64,000 bases of DNA, from assembly GCF_000014885.1 (NCBI RefSeq), contig NC_011566.1, positions 3,143,501 to 3,207,500 on the forward strand, read 5' to 3'. Of the stretch, positions 1-9,228 are shown piece by piece. The stretch is from Shewanella piezotolerans WP3 (lineage in GTDB: Bacteria; Pseudomonadota; Gammaproteobacteria; Enterobacterales; Shewanellaceae). The first letter of the stretch is position 1. Every line of letters starts with the position of its first letter. The position numbers were made by a program, and so were the translations under genes. The notes below the pieces were generated by a model. The model did no database searches, had not been told where the DNA came from, and was given only the letters and a program-made list of their open reading frames with translations.

Positions 1-1063
1 TCGCAAGTAAATCAATCGCATCAAACTGCTTATCATAACTATGTAAAGTTCCAATAGCTTCAAGTGACAACGCTAATGCTGCTGGCTCTTCGGGCATGTC
101 ACGTAAAACCAAATCTATTTCAGATTTAGCAATATCAATATTAAAAGCATCGAGCACATCATCTATCATCAATTTTATACTGTGTTTTAAGTGCTTTTCA
201 CTGATAGGGTACTTTCTATCTAAATGTTGATAATTAGAGATTTTGTTAAAGTATTCAATATTCACATAATCGATACCGTTTTCCCGAGTGACGATAAAAG
301 AGAGTTTTTTAGCTGCTATCAAATGATCTTTCGGGTTAAATGATACCCTATAATTAACATTATACTTAAGATATTCAATTACTTTGAAGATAACTCCATT
401 CTGCAATGAGGCATTAGCGAGTGAATTATCGATTGATGCTTCTATCACTCTAGGCTCTAAATCAGCATAAACAACATGCTCTACTGATGGTTGCTTGCCA
501 ATATCAGCCCGATTGAAAAAAACCACCAAAACCGCCACAGCAATCAAAGCGCCTACTATTGCCAATGAACTAGAAAATCGTACACTTTTTGCAGATTCTA
601 CTGCAGTAGTAGGCTCCTCATTTTCAGTAGCTTTCTTGTGTTTAGTCGCTTCTTTAGCAGCAAAGTTGCTCTTTTGTTCGGCATTGCTCTCTACTATTTT
701 ATGCGCCGCATTAAGGACTGTTGGTGCAGTTTTAACTTCGTTGACTACCTCCACGTCAGTATCAAGTTTATAGCCACGCTTAGGGACCGTGATGATGTAC
801 CCTTGTAAATGCTGATTATTAGTCTTAAGTATTTTTCGAAGTTCAAAAATAGCTTGGGTAATGACTTGATCTGTAAGGATAGAACCTTTCCATACATGAT
901 CGATTATTTCATCACGACTCAGTGTTGTTCTAGGATTGTCACAAAGAAAAAGTAGCAGGTTGGATAAACGATTGTCGATTAGGATCTCTTGCTCATCGAG
1001 AACAAGCCTATTTTCATGAGGCACAAAAAACCAATTATCGATTCTATAACTTTGCTTGTGCAT
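1..1063 (-). CDS. ToxR/CadC-family membrane-anchored transcriptional regulator (3' end outside window)
   Basis: The frame opens with an ATG at 1063 and stays open to the left edge, so only the first ~354 residues are visible. Residues ~8-100 read as a winged-helix OmpR/PhoB-type DNA-binding domain: an LSRDEIIDHVW stretch, then TDQVITQAIFELRKIL (recognition helix region), then the wing ending VPKRGYKL, which is typical of ToxR/CadC proteins. A Lys/Glu-rich linker (~105-160) leads to one transmembrane helix at ~165-184 and then a periplasmic part. The family binds DNA directly from the inner membrane and senses periplasmic signals. It faces the same way as the two small exported-protein genes at 1210-2092, which lie upstream of it and could be its targets; that is inference. 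The ligand is unknown. Confidence 0.85.
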   Translation of the reverse strand, partial: MHKQSYRIDNWFFVPHENRLVLDEQEILIDNRLSNLLLFLCDNPRTTLSRDEIIDHVWKGSILTDQVITQAIFELRKILKTNNQHLQGYIITVPKRGYKLDTDVEVVNEVKTAPTVLNAAHKIVESNAEQKSNFAAKEATKHKKATENEEPTTAVESAKSVRFSSSLAIVGALIAVAVLVVFFNRADIGKQPSVEHVVYADLEPRVIEASIDNSLANASLQNGVIFKVIEYLKYNVNYRVSFNPKDHLIAAKKLSFIVTRENGIDYVNIEYFNKISNYQHLDRKYPISEKHLKHSIKLMIDDVLDAFNIDIAKSEIDLVLRDMPEEPAALALSLEAIGTLHSYDKQFDAIDLLA

Positions 1064-1209
1064 CTAATGCCCTAACGTCCTGTCTCTTTAGGGTTATACT
1101 AGGCGGTTTTGAGGAAAAATCAATAACCTATCTAAGCCCCAGGAAGATAGAGTATTCAAACCTTTCCTGGGAACTCATAGTCTGCATGCTCGCTATTAAA
1201 CGTTACCGA

Positions 1210-1554
1210 TTAACCAATCCCTTTAATGAAAACCACTTCATTGCCTTTATCAACCACATCGACTTTGCCAGCTTCAATCAGTTTAGTTTCAACCACAATA
1301 GACTCTTTACCCTCAACTTTAGGCTGTCCTGTTGCAGCGTCAATTACAATTGCAGCGCCGACTACCGCCCCAAACGCAGCCCACGGGTTAGCTTGGTAAC
1401 CAGGTGAAACCACTACGGCGTTATGATGATTGTTAACAACAACAGTATTGTTATTTCCACAATATCGACTGCCATTGACCCATCGACAACCAGCAAAACT
1501 TGAGGAGCTAAAAACAATAAGCATAGCGCTACATATAAATATAGATTTTTTCAT
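1210..1554 (-). CDS. Small exported protein of unknown function
   Basis: This 114-residue protein starts with a clear Sec signal peptide (KK, a hydrophobic run, then SSFAG). The mature part begins with a Cys-containing stretch (two Cys about ten residues apart), then an Asn/Val/His-rich stretch (NNTVVVNNHH), a Gly/Ala-rich hydrophobic segment AAFGAVVGAAIVID that could be a membrane or glycine-zipper-like segment, and a charged C-terminus. I do not recognise a family. The Gly/Ala segment resembles those of small outer-membrane or periplasmic glycine-zipper proteins, but this is only a resemblance. It lies between the 1628-2092 gene and the ToxR-like regulator, all on the minus strand with gaps of 73 and 146 bases, so co-transcription is possible. 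Confidence 0.6.
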   Translation of the reverse strand: MKKSIFICSAMLIVFSSSSFAGCRWVNGSRYCGNNNTVVVNNHHNAVVVSPGYQANPWAAFGAVVGAAIVIDAATGQPKVEGKESIVVETKLIEAGKVDVVDKGNEVVFIKGIG

Positions 1555-1627
1555 AAAACATCCAAAATAAAAATAGTTGCAGCATTCAGTATGTTAGTGT
1601 TGAATACCGTCAATACCTGAATAACGA

Positions 1628-2092
1628 TTAGAGGCTATATTCAGTGACCTTGGCAATATACTCACTAAAGCCATGATAGTATTTATCGCCTTTTAGTAAT
1701 GTTGTTGAAAAATATGCAGGATGATTATTATTTAGGTGCTTTTCAACATTATCAGTCAAGTCTTTCAATCCATTAATGCTGTATATGTAATACGACTTGG
1801 CTTCATGTAAGTCTAATTCAACAGCCTCTTTATCAGTAACTCTCTTGATAATTGTATACTCAGACATATAGTCTGTTTCTTCTGTTATATCGTTAAAAGA
1901 ATCAGATACTGTTGCAATATATATATTGTCGTTTATTTCAACCTGCTCAAGTTGATTCATCTCTTTATTGAAAATTTTTATATCACCTTTATCATTATCA
2001 ATACTTGCAGCGTTAGCAGACAATGAAGTTATGGCAACTAATAGTAATGCAGCACTTTTCAATGTAAAAGTACGAGGATTAAGCTTTCTCAT
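1628..2092 (-). CDS. Exported protein of unknown function, 154 residues
   Basis: The N-terminus is a signal peptide (MRKLNPRTFTLKSAALLLVA, cleavage likely after SLSANA near residue 28). The mature chain is acidic (DNDKGDIKIF, NDITEETDYM) with no Cys and no motif I recognise. A small soluble periplasmic or secreted protein is the most that can be said. It is the first gene of a minus-strand group that runs on to the small exported protein and the ToxR-like regulator, and it is divergent from the RND efflux genes, with a 352-base AT-rich spacer between. A shared regulator for both sides is possible but not shown. Confidence 0.6.
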   Translation of the reverse strand: MRKLNPRTFTLKSAALLLVAITSLSANAASIDNDKGDIKIFNKEMNQLEQVEINDNIYIATVSDSFNDITEETDYMSEYTIIKRVTDKEAVELDLHEAKSYYIYSINGLKDLTDNVEKHLNNNHPAYFSTTLLKGDKYYHGFSEYIAKVTEYSL

Positions 2093-2444
2093 AATGTTTC
2101 CTGTTAAAGTAAATGACTAACCAGTTGTTAGTTTATCGACAATTCTACGCCACTAGCACTTTAATACATCAAAGAAGCATAACCAAAAAATAAATTCTGC
2201 GATTTATATATCAAGTTGCTGTATTAAAAGAACTTAAACACAAGCCACACTATAAGAACAAAAATGTAAATATAAAACTGATAAAGACCAATAACAATCT
2301 AAAACATGAACCAACATATCTTTTATTAAACTGTTATTTTTTACTAATTTTTTTCTTCTGCCATTCCATTAATCTCTCCCCCAAGTTATGAGTTCTGGAA
2401 ATGAACAGAATCATTATCAACATCTTTATCTAAGCGAGAAAAAA
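2093..2444. other. Divergent intergenic region, AT-rich
   Basis: This spacer of about 350 bases separates the minus-strand exported-protein gene from the plus-strand efflux operon. It must hold both promoters. It is rich in A/T runs and I could not pick out a convincing -35/-10 pair, operator palindrome or terminator. An in-frame ATG at 2388 would lengthen the efflux adaptor, but it has no ribosome-binding site. Confidence 0.5.
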
Positions 2445-3608
2445 ATGTCTAAGAAAGCTACCCTCATAGGTGCAATATCAATGTTAACTATTCTTGTCGT
2501 TGTATTTGGCTTTAATACATTTAAGCAGAATATGATTAAAACAAAACTAGCAGCCTATAAACCAGCTCCTGCAGCAGTAACATCTGTTACCGTTAAAAAC
2601 AGCAACTGGAAAAAAACTATTAGTGCTGTTGGCCATATATCAGCTGACCAACAAGTTAATATTACGCCGCAGTTATCTGGCCAGGTACGCAGCATTTCAT
2701 TTAAGTCTGGTGATATTGTAAAACAGGGTAGCATACTTGTTCAATTAGATGATCGATTACTCCAAGCTAATAAAAAAACTAACATGGCTAATTTAAAACT
2801 ATCGAAAATTGAATATCAACGCCAATTAAAGCTATTGAAAACAAATAGCACATCTCAGGATTCGGTAGATACTGCTGCAGCAACGTTAGCAACTAGCCAA
2901 GCTGATGTTGAATATATTAAAACTCAAATTGACTTCATGCAGGTTAAAGCACCTTTCTCAGGAAAAGTTGGGATCCGGAAAGTCAACAAGGGGGACTATA
3001 TACAACCAGGCACTACAATAGTAGAACTACAAAACCTAACCGAGCAATACATTGACTTCTCCATTCCGGAAATACAACTAGCGAACGTCAAAATAGGTCA
3101 AAGGGTGACATTCACAACTGACACCTATAATGGCCAAAATTTTGTTGCTCACATTGTAGCAATTCAACCTTCTGTTGATAGCCAGTCACATAACTTAGAT
3201 ATCCGTGCAAAAGTAGAGCAAAGCGCAAAATTAAATAAAGTTTCTTTTATTTCAGGTATGTATGTGGAAGCGATTATTGATACGGCTTTAGAAGTCTCTC
3301 TGATCCCTGTCCCCAATATTGCAATTACCTACTCACTTTATGGTGATTCGGTCTACGTACTAAAGGCTGACTCTAAAGTCGCCAGCACTAATCATAAAGG
3401 GCTGTTTGAGTACCGTATCGAACGCCGCGCGATTACGACAGCAGATGAACATAATGCTTGGGTAGGCGTAACGTCAGGGTTGGCAGCAGGTGAGCAGGTC
3501 ATCACCTCTAATACTCAAAGTTTGAAAGATGGCGCCACTGTACTTGTCAATAACAGTCGATCTATTAACCAAGCATCTACGCTTAACAAAAATAAAGCAG
3601 AGAAGTAG
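2445..3608 (+). CDS. RND efflux periplasmic adaptor (membrane fusion protein)
   Basis: This is the periplasmic adaptor subunit of a tripartite RND pump; it bridges the inner-membrane permease and an outer-membrane channel. An N-terminal membrane anchor (ATLIGAISMLTILVVVFGF) is followed by the barrel-sandwich/lipoyl half-motifs (GHISADQQVNITPQLSGQV and, later, MQVKAPFSGKVGIRKVNKGD), a helical hairpin between them, a beta-barrel region and a membrane-proximal domain. The length (387 residues) fits the HlyD/AcrA-type family. I chose the ATG at 2445, which is preceded by GCGAGA, over the in-frame ATG at 2388, which has no Shine-Dalgarno site. The permease follows after 4 bases, so the two form an operon. 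No outer-membrane factor gene is adjacent. Confidence 0.9.
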   Translation: MSKKATLIGAISMLTILVVVFGFNTFKQNMIKTKLAAYKPAPAAVTSVTVKNSNWKKTISAVGHISADQQVNITPQLSGQVRSISFKSGDIVKQGSILVQLDDRLLQANKKTNMANLKLSKIEYQRQLKLLKTNSTSQDSVDTAAATLATSQADVEYIKTQIDFMQVKAPFSGKVGIRKVNKGDYIQPGTTIVELQNLTEQYIDFSIPEIQLANVKIGQRVTFTTDTYNGQNFVAHIVAIQPSVDSQSHNLDIRAKVEQSAKLNKVSFISGMYVEAIIDTALEVSLIPVPNIAITYSLYGDSVYVLKADSKVASTNHKGLFEYRIERRAITTADEHNAWVGVTSGLAAGEQVITSNTQSLKDGATVLVNNSRSINQASTLNKNKAEK

Positions 3609-3612
3609 TAAG

Positions 3613-6600
3613 ATGAATTTTACCGATCTATTTATCAAACGCCCTGTTCTTGCAACTGTGCTTAGCCTGTTTTTATTGGTGCTAGGTCTTAAGGCTTTTG
3701 GGATGCTGCAAATTAGACAGTACCCTGAACTAGAGACTGGTGTCATAACCATTACCACTCAATATCCTGGCGCCAGTGCGTCCAGTGTGCAAGGCTATGT
3801 CACCCAGCCTCTACAAGCTCAAATTGCGCAGACTGCGGGTATAGACTATATGACTTCAGAAAGTAGCTTAGGGACTTCACTGATTACGGTAAACCTCAAG
3901 CTAGATTATCCGTCAGATAAAGCATTGACTGAAATTCTATCTTTAGTACAACAAGTTAAATACCGCCTACCAGCAGGCGTTCTCGATCCAAGTATTTTAA
4001 AATCAACATCACAATCACCAATTTTGTACCTATCGTTCTCGAGTGACACCTTGTCAACTGAGCAGATCTCCGACTATATCAGTCGCGTAGTCAAACCCAC
4101 CATCTCAACAGTTAGCGGCGTGTCAAAAATTGATCTGTTAGGGCAACGCGATTTTGCAATGAGAATCTGGTTAAACCCAACAAAAATGGCAGCTTTTGGC
4201 ATTGTTGCAGCCGATGTACAAAATGCAATAAAAGGTAATAATGCTGTCAGTGCTGCAGGAAAAATAAAAGACAAATATATTGAAGTAGACATAAACGCCC
4301 ATACTGACGCGGCCTCAGTGGAAGCGTTTAAGCAGATAGCACTAAAAGCCAGTGATGGCCGCATTATCCATATGCAGGATATCGCCACTGTTGAGCTTGG
4401 CGCCAATAGTTACGATGCCCTAGTAAACTTCAACAGCAAACCGGCGGTATTGACTGCTATAAGTAATACCTCAAATTCAAATCCGCTCAATGTAGCAGCA
4501 GATGTTTACAAGGTGTTACCAGGCATTATCGATAGTTTGCCTGAAGGTATCGATGCAAACGTCACCTATGACTCAACCAAATATATTCAAACATCAATTG
4601 ATGAAGTGGCCAAAACACTCATAGAAGCAGCAATTATTGTAATTATAGTTATCTTTGCTTTCTTAGGTTCTATGCGCGCTATGATGCTGCCACTTGTTAC
4701 CATTCCACTGTCGTTGATAGGTGCGATGTTCTTCATGTTGGCAATGGGCTTCAGTATTAATATTTTGACACTGTTAGCAATGGTACTGGCGATTTCACTG
4801 GTTGTTGATGACGCAATTGTCGTGGTTGAAAATACCTTTCGTCACTTAGAGGACGGAGTTGACCCTGTAAATGCAGCGATTATAAGTGCCCGTGAAATTG
4901 CTGGGCCTGTTGTCGCCATGACCATAACCTTAGCGGCAGTGTATGCACCTATTGGATTTATGGGGGGATTAACGGGTAAGTTATTTACCGAATTCGCGTT
5001 TACCTTAGTCGGCGCGGTGCTCATTTCTGGCTTTTTGGCGCTCACATTAACGCCAATGATGTGTTCAAAAGTGTTGAACAAAAGTACCCTTGAAGGCAAG
5101 CTCGTCAAAAAAATCGATGCCAGCATTGCCGTCATTACTCGCCATTATACGCACATGTTGACCTTGCTCCTAGAAAACAGAAAGCTTGTATGGCCCTTCG
5201 CCGCTACAATTTTGGTGGCATTGATATTTATGTTTACCCATACCGCTTCAGAACTAGCGCCACAAGAAGATCAGGGCGTCATGATCATGATGGGTAAAGG
5301 TCCAACAACAGCGAATACTGATTATCTTAATCACTTTACTCAGCCATTGACCAAGATTGTAAACGCTTATCCAGAGAAAGATATGGATATGATGGTTAAT
5401 GGCTATCAAAATGATCAAACTTTCTTCGGGTTAGCCGTTCTCAAGGATTGGAGTGAGCGAGATGCTTCAAGCAAAGAGATCATGAAGCGTTTCCAAAGTG
5501 ACATTAGCACTCTACCAGGGCTGCAAGTGTACACTTTTTCACCTCCCGACTTACCAGGCACAGCTCAAGGTTTACCGTTCCAAATGGTGATAAAGACACC
5601 GACTGGTAGCTATGAAGATCTATATCAATTCGCAGAAAAAGTTAAAGACTATGCGATAAAAAGCGGCAAATTTATCTACGTTCAAAACGATTTAGACTTT
5701 AGCAAACCACAGGTCGAAGTGAATATTAACCGCGATAAAGCCGCCTTAATGAATGTTGATACCCAGCAAATAGGATTAGTGTTATCACGCTACTTAAGTG
5801 AAGGGTTTGTCAATTACTTCGCGTTAAACGAACGCAGTTATCAAGTGATCACTCAAGTGCCACAAGATGACCGTCGTATTGCAAAAGATTTAAAACAGTA
5901 CTACGTAAAGTCAGCCAATGGTCAAATGGTGCCGTTAGCCTCACTGGTTACCATCACTAAGAGCGTTCAACCATCAGCTGTTGATCAATTTCAGCAATTA
6001 AACAGCGCAATGATAGAAGCGAAAATGATGCCAGGCGTCAGTATTGGTGAAGCTTATAGCGTTATGGCTGAAGCTGCAGAGCAAATATTACCCAAGGCAT
6101 ACAGTACCGATGCCTCAGGTCAATTGCGTCAGTTTTTAGAAGAAGGTTCATCGCTAATCGCCACGTTCTTTCTTGCCATTATCATCATTTACTTGGTTTT
6201 GGCTGCGCAGTTTGAGAGTTTTAGAGACCCTCTTATTGTTTTAACCAGTGTACCCTTGTCTATTTTTGGAGCCATGCTTCCGCTGTACTTTGGTATTGAT
6301 ACGCTCAATATCTACACCGAAGTCGGTTTAGTTACCTTGATAGGTCTAATTAGTAAACACGGGATTTTGATTGTGGAGTTTGCTAACCAACTGCAAGCAG
6401 AAAAAGGTTACAGTAAACGCGAAGCTGCTATAAAAGCTGCTGCAGTAAGACTTAGGCCTGTACTAATGACAACCGCGGCTATGGTTATTGGTGTAGTACC
6501 GCTACTTATCGCAGTAGGCGCTGGCGCCCAGAGCCGTTTTGCTATTGGCTTGGTTATTACCGTGGGAATGTCAATTGGCACCATGTTCACGCTATTTGTA

Positions 6601-6675
6601 TTGCCAACGGTCTATACCTTCTTAGCACAGGATCATAGACCAAGTAGCGATATTTCGGCGAGCCCCGCAGCCTGA
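3613..6675 (+). CDS. RND efflux permease, HAE1/AcrB-like
   Basis: This is a 1020-residue proton-driven RND transporter of the hydrophobe/amphiphile efflux-1 type, normal length for AcrB relatives. It starts with the family signature MNFTDLFIKRPVLATV, which is why I use the ATG at 3613 and not the in-frame ATG at 3529 inside the adaptor gene. Large periplasmic loops follow TM1 and TM7. The proton-relay aspartate pair is visible in TM4 (LVVDDAIVVVEN), and the TM10-TM12 region carries LVLAAQFESFRDPLIV and GLISKHGILIVEFANQ. It lies 4 bases after the adaptor gene. With no TolC homologue next door it presumably uses a shared outer-membrane channel. Substrates cannot be read from sequence; multidrug or small-molecule export is the family role. 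Confidence 0.95.
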   Translation: MNFTDLFIKRPVLATVLSLFLLVLGLKAFGMLQIRQYPELETGVITITTQYPGASASSVQGYVTQPLQAQIAQTAGIDYMTSESSLGTSLITVNLKLDYPSDKALTEILSLVQQVKYRLPAGVLDPSILKSTSQSPILYLSFSSDTLSTEQISDYISRVVKPTISTVSGVSKIDLLGQRDFAMRIWLNPTKMAAFGIVAADVQNAIKGNNAVSAAGKIKDKYIEVDINAHTDAASVEAFKQIALKASDGRIIHMQDIATVELGANSYDALVNFNSKPAVLTAISNTSNSNPLNVAADVYKVLPGIIDSLPEGIDANVTYDSTKYIQTSIDEVAKTLIEAAIIVIIVIFAFLGSMRAMMLPLVTIPLSLIGAMFFMLAMGFSINILTLLAMVLAISLVVDDAIVVVENTFRHLEDGVDPVNAAIISAREIAGPVVAMTITLAAVYAPIGFMGGLTGKLFTEFAFTLVGAVLISGFLALTLTPMMCSKVLNKSTLEGKLVKKIDASIAVITRHYTHMLTLLLENRKLVWPFAATILVALIFMFTHTASELAPQEDQGVMIMMGKGPTTANTDYLNHFTQPLTKIVNAYPEKDMDMMVNGYQNDQTFFGLAVLKDWSERDASSKEIMKRFQSDISTLPGLQVYTFSPPDLPGTAQGLPFQMVIKTPTGSYEDLYQFAEKVKDYAIKSGKFIYVQNDLDFSKPQVEVNINRDKAALMNVDTQQIGLVLSRYLSEGFVNYFALNERSYQVITQVPQDDRRIAKDLKQYYVKSANGQMVPLASLVTITKSVQPSAVDQFQQLNSAMIEAKMMPGVSIGEAYSVMAEAAEQILPKAYSTDASGQLRQFLEEGSSLIATFFLAIIIIYLVLAAQFESFRDPLIVLTSVPLSIFGAMLPLYFGIDTLNIYTEVGLVTLIGLISKHGILIVEFANQLQAEKGYSKREAAIKAAAVRLRPVLMTTAAMVIGVVPLLIAVGAGAQSRFAIGLVITVGMSIGTMFTLFVLPTVYTFLAQDHRPSSDISASPAA

Positions 6676-6688
6676 TATCAGTCAACAG

Positions 6689-6719
6689 ACTCGCTTAGCT
6701 CCTAAGCGAGTTAGATTTT
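6689..6719 (+). terminator. Terminator after the RND operon
   Basis: A perfect 10-bp stem (ACTCGCTTAG/CTAAGCGAGT) with a 3-base loop lies 13 bases after the permease stop and is followed by a short T-rich tract. A second, weaker inverted repeat (AGCCTAG/CTAGGCT) follows at about 6724-6747. Confidence 0.65.
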
Positions 6720-6900
6720 CCAGAGCCTAGAGCACTTATCTAGGCTTTGTGCTACCTATCTAAAGCATATTCAGCCGCTGAATTCTACTGCGTATAAATT
6801 GATTTTGACCTAAACAGCCTAACCGATTATGGTAGCGCTCTAATTAAGAATAATAATAAATATAGGGCGCTCCTGCTTTGCAGAAGCCGTGAACAATGCC

Positions 6901-7827
6901 ATGTCATCATTTACATTAAAATCCATTTTTCAATCTAGCTCATCGTTGTTTGCCGTAGTACTGCTCAGTGTGGCTCCTTTAGCACAAGCTGCTTCTTCTT
7001 TTTATGCGACGCAAGAATTGCAATCTCAGTATCCACAAGCATTTGCACTTCAGCCCGAAGCGCAAGCCTTTGTGGAAACAGCACAAGCTAAAACGATTGA
7101 AGATGCCAATAAACTAGTTGAACTCATCCTCGCCGATGATGACTTAGTATCCGCCCTTTCTAACTGGCGCCAACTTTCTATCGACCAGCAGATCCCTCAT
7201 CTGCGTAAAGTCTTTGCACTCGAATACCGCTCAATGGGGATAAAAAAGCCAAAACTTGTCATAGATAATCATAGTTACCCTAATAAGATGGTTTACTTTG
7301 ATTTTAATCCATTAGATTTCTCACCATTAGTGGCAGACACCAATCAGCTCAAAACGGGCACAGTTTATTTAAACCCTGAGAAACTAGCCACTCAAGATAA
7401 ATTTGCGAGTTTGGCGTTTTTGATCCACGAAACTCGGCATTCTTATCAATTCCAATTAGGACAGATAGCTCAAAAGAAAGAAGAGGATGTACTATTGGCT
7501 TCAGGGTACGTGGCAGCTTTTAATGCCCAGAAATCATTAACAGGTTTTGGCTTTAGCGACTTTTTAACCCTACTGAATGAATATGAAGCTTTCCAATATG
7601 GTAATTACGTTTTAGGGCGTTTAACCCACTGGAAATTAGATCTTACCAGCATGGGCACTTTTGCCAGCCAGTTTGATTCTCATGGTCAGCTAAAAATTGA
7701 TCTATTGCAGCTTTCAAGCGATAAGCATCACGGTGATACAATCGCCCCGCAACCGAGTTTGCTTGAAAAATACAATCAGGCTGCTAAGGCCCAATATCAA
7801 CAACGCCAAGCAGCTAAGACACTATGA
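6901..7827 (+). CDS. Exported protein with HExxH motif, putative metallopeptidase-like
   Basis: A signal peptide (LKSIFQSSSSLFAVVLLSVAPLAQA) precedes a ~280-residue mature chain that I cannot assign to a named family. Near residue 176 it carries HETRH, an HExxH zinc-metallopeptidase signature in a helical context (LAFLIHETRHSYQFQLGQ), and about 50 residues later LNEYEAFQYG could supply a third ligand Glu. This supports, but does not prove, a gluzincin-like zinc site. The start is uncertain: a GTG at 6889 would add four residues, and neither start has a strong ribosome-binding site. The stop overlaps the next gene's start (ATGA), so it is translationally coupled to the DMT transporter. Confidence 0.75.
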   Translation: MSSFTLKSIFQSSSSLFAVVLLSVAPLAQAASSFYATQELQSQYPQAFALQPEAQAFVETAQAKTIEDANKLVELILADDDLVSALSNWRQLSIDQQIPHLRKVFALEYRSMGIKKPKLVIDNHSYPNKMVYFDFNPLDFSPLVADTNQLKTGTVYLNPEKLATQDKFASLAFLIHETRHSYQFQLGQIAQKKEEDVLLASGYVAAFNAQKSLTGFGFSDFLTLLNEYEAFQYGNYVLGRLTHWKLDLTSMGTFASQFDSHGQLKIDLLQLSSDKHHGDTIAPQPSLLEKYNQAAKAQYQQRQAAKTL

Positions 7828-8714
7828 GTAGCCAGCACTCGCTCGCCTTTATGTTGCTTGCGGTAATGTCTGCGGTATTAATGGCGACCATAGGTGTGTT
7901 TGCGCGTTACGCAGCCCTGCCCGCTGAACATATCACTTTCTACCGCTTAGTGATTGGTGCAGCCTGTATGCTTGCGTTTATGCTGTTAAGTGGAAAAGCG
8001 GTGCAAGTAAAACACAAACCTAGCAAACGCACTATTATCAACGGCGTAATGTTAGCGGGTTTTATGGTGTTTTATGTGCAGGCCATCAGCTATATCAGTA
8101 TGGCCAACGCGGTAATGCTTATCTACCTCGCGCCTTTAACTTCCGCAGCCTTTGCTCACTTTGTTTATAAAGAGAGGCTCACGCAGATAAATTGCGCCCT
8201 TATAGTGCTCGCACTTTTAGGCTTTGGCCTCATGCTGCCCAATAATCTAGACAGTGATAACCAGCAACAAACGCTTGGCTACCTTTACGCTACTTTGGCG
8301 ATGCTCAGTTATTCAGGCTTTATGCTAATTAACCGTAAGCCAAGTCAATCAACCCCCTACCAAAGTACCTTGATACAACTCAGTGTTGGTGCTATCTGCC
8401 TACTGCCTTTCGTTCTTCAGTCACCGATTATTCCTTCACTAAACCAGTGGGGCTGGTTGATCGCGATTGGTGTACTACCGGGCTTTTTAGCAATACTCTT
8501 CGCAGTTAAAGCACTTCGAGTCTTGCCTGCTATTTCCTTTGGCACTCTCGCTTACTTTGAGCCAGTCGCCGTCGTTATATTTGCTTGGTTTTTATTTGAC
8601 GAAACTCTTGTTTCGATTCAGCTTATTGGTGCTCTGATGATTATATTCGCAGGTATCAGCCAAGGGGTTGTGATGCGGGAGCAGCAGTCAAATAAATCCA
8701 TTAAGATGGAGTAA
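7824..8714 (+). CDS. EamA/DMT-superfamily transporter
   Basis: This 296-residue protein has about ten hydrophobic helices arranged as two EamA repeats, typical of the drug/metabolite transporter superfamily (RhaT/YdcZ-like permeases). The first repeat has the usual conserved region (ATIGVFARYAALPAEHITFYRLVIGA) and the second repeat ends with FGTLAYFEPVAVVIFAWFLFDE, the family's C-terminal hallmark. Such carriers export or import small metabolites (amino acids, sugars, nucleosides); the substrate cannot be told. It overlaps the preceding HExxH-protein gene by 4 bases, which suggests translational coupling, though a functional link between the two is not obvious. Confidence 0.9.
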   Translation: MSSQHSLAFMLLAVMSAVLMATIGVFARYAALPAEHITFYRLVIGAACMLAFMLLSGKAVQVKHKPSKRTIINGVMLAGFMVFYVQAISYISMANAVMLIYLAPLTSAAFAHFVYKERLTQINCALIVLALLGFGLMLPNNLDSDNQQQTLGYLYATLAMLSYSGFMLINRKPSQSTPYQSTLIQLSVGAICLLPFVLQSPIIPSLNQWGWLIAIGVLPGFLAILFAVKALRVLPAISFGTLAYFEPVAVVIFAWFLFDETLVSIQLIGALMIIFAGISQGVVMREQQSNKSIKME

Positions 8715-8802
8715 AACACCAACCTATAGGTCATTTATGGACTAGATTTAAACAAAGTCTTTATTGTTAAAAAATGGTACCCGCTATTCATATAGGAGGG
8801 AT

Positions 8803-9228
8803 ATGCGCCAGATCACCTTAGATTGGTTTCGACTATTTCGCTATTCATTACTGTTCATTGTCTTTAGCCTGATAGTGACAGCTTTTATGCTGCTCTACTT
8901 TTCAGCAAGTCTTGAGGAAGCCTGGCATAAAGGGCTAATGCTGACATTTGAAGAGTTAGAAATCTCTTTGGAATTAAGCTTAACCCTGTTTATCTATATC
9001 AGTTTCCCAGTGCTTTTATTCCGGTTTATGTATTATTTTTCGAAAATGCTCTATCGTGGCAGGCAAGAAGGAGTAGGAATTATTACTTATAAAACCCTAT
9101 TTAACCCGCTAAACTTTCTGTTATTCCCCAGCTTGCTTAACTCTCAGGGACTTTTGTATCGACGGCGCTGTATTTTGGCGCTGCTGCTACTGGTGCTCAT
9201 CTACTTGGTCATCATTTTAATCACTTAA
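8803..9228 (+). CDS. Small integral membrane protein of unknown function
   Basis: The protein is 141 residues long with three likely membrane helices (RYSLLFIVFSLIVTAFMLLY, LSLTLFIYISFPVLLFRF, and the C-terminal CILALLLLVLIYLVIILI). I do not recognise a family. I start it at the ATG at 8803, which follows a strong AGGAGGG ribosome-binding site by 3 bases, in place of a TTG 39 bases upstream. Its 3' end overlaps the convergent helicase gene by 8 bases, so the two transcripts are antisense at their ends. Confidence 0.7.
   Translation: MRQITLDWFRLFRYSLLFIVFSLIVTAFMLLYFSASLEEAWHKGLMLTFEELEISLELSLTLFIYISFPVLLFRFMYYFSKMLYRGRQEGVGIITYKTLFNPLNFLLFPSLLNSQGLLYRRRCILALLLLVLIYLVIILIT

Noticed and set aside
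495..773. A 92-codon plus-strand frame.
   Set aside because: It is the antisense of the linker and transmembrane part of the ToxR-like regulator, which has clear domain structure.
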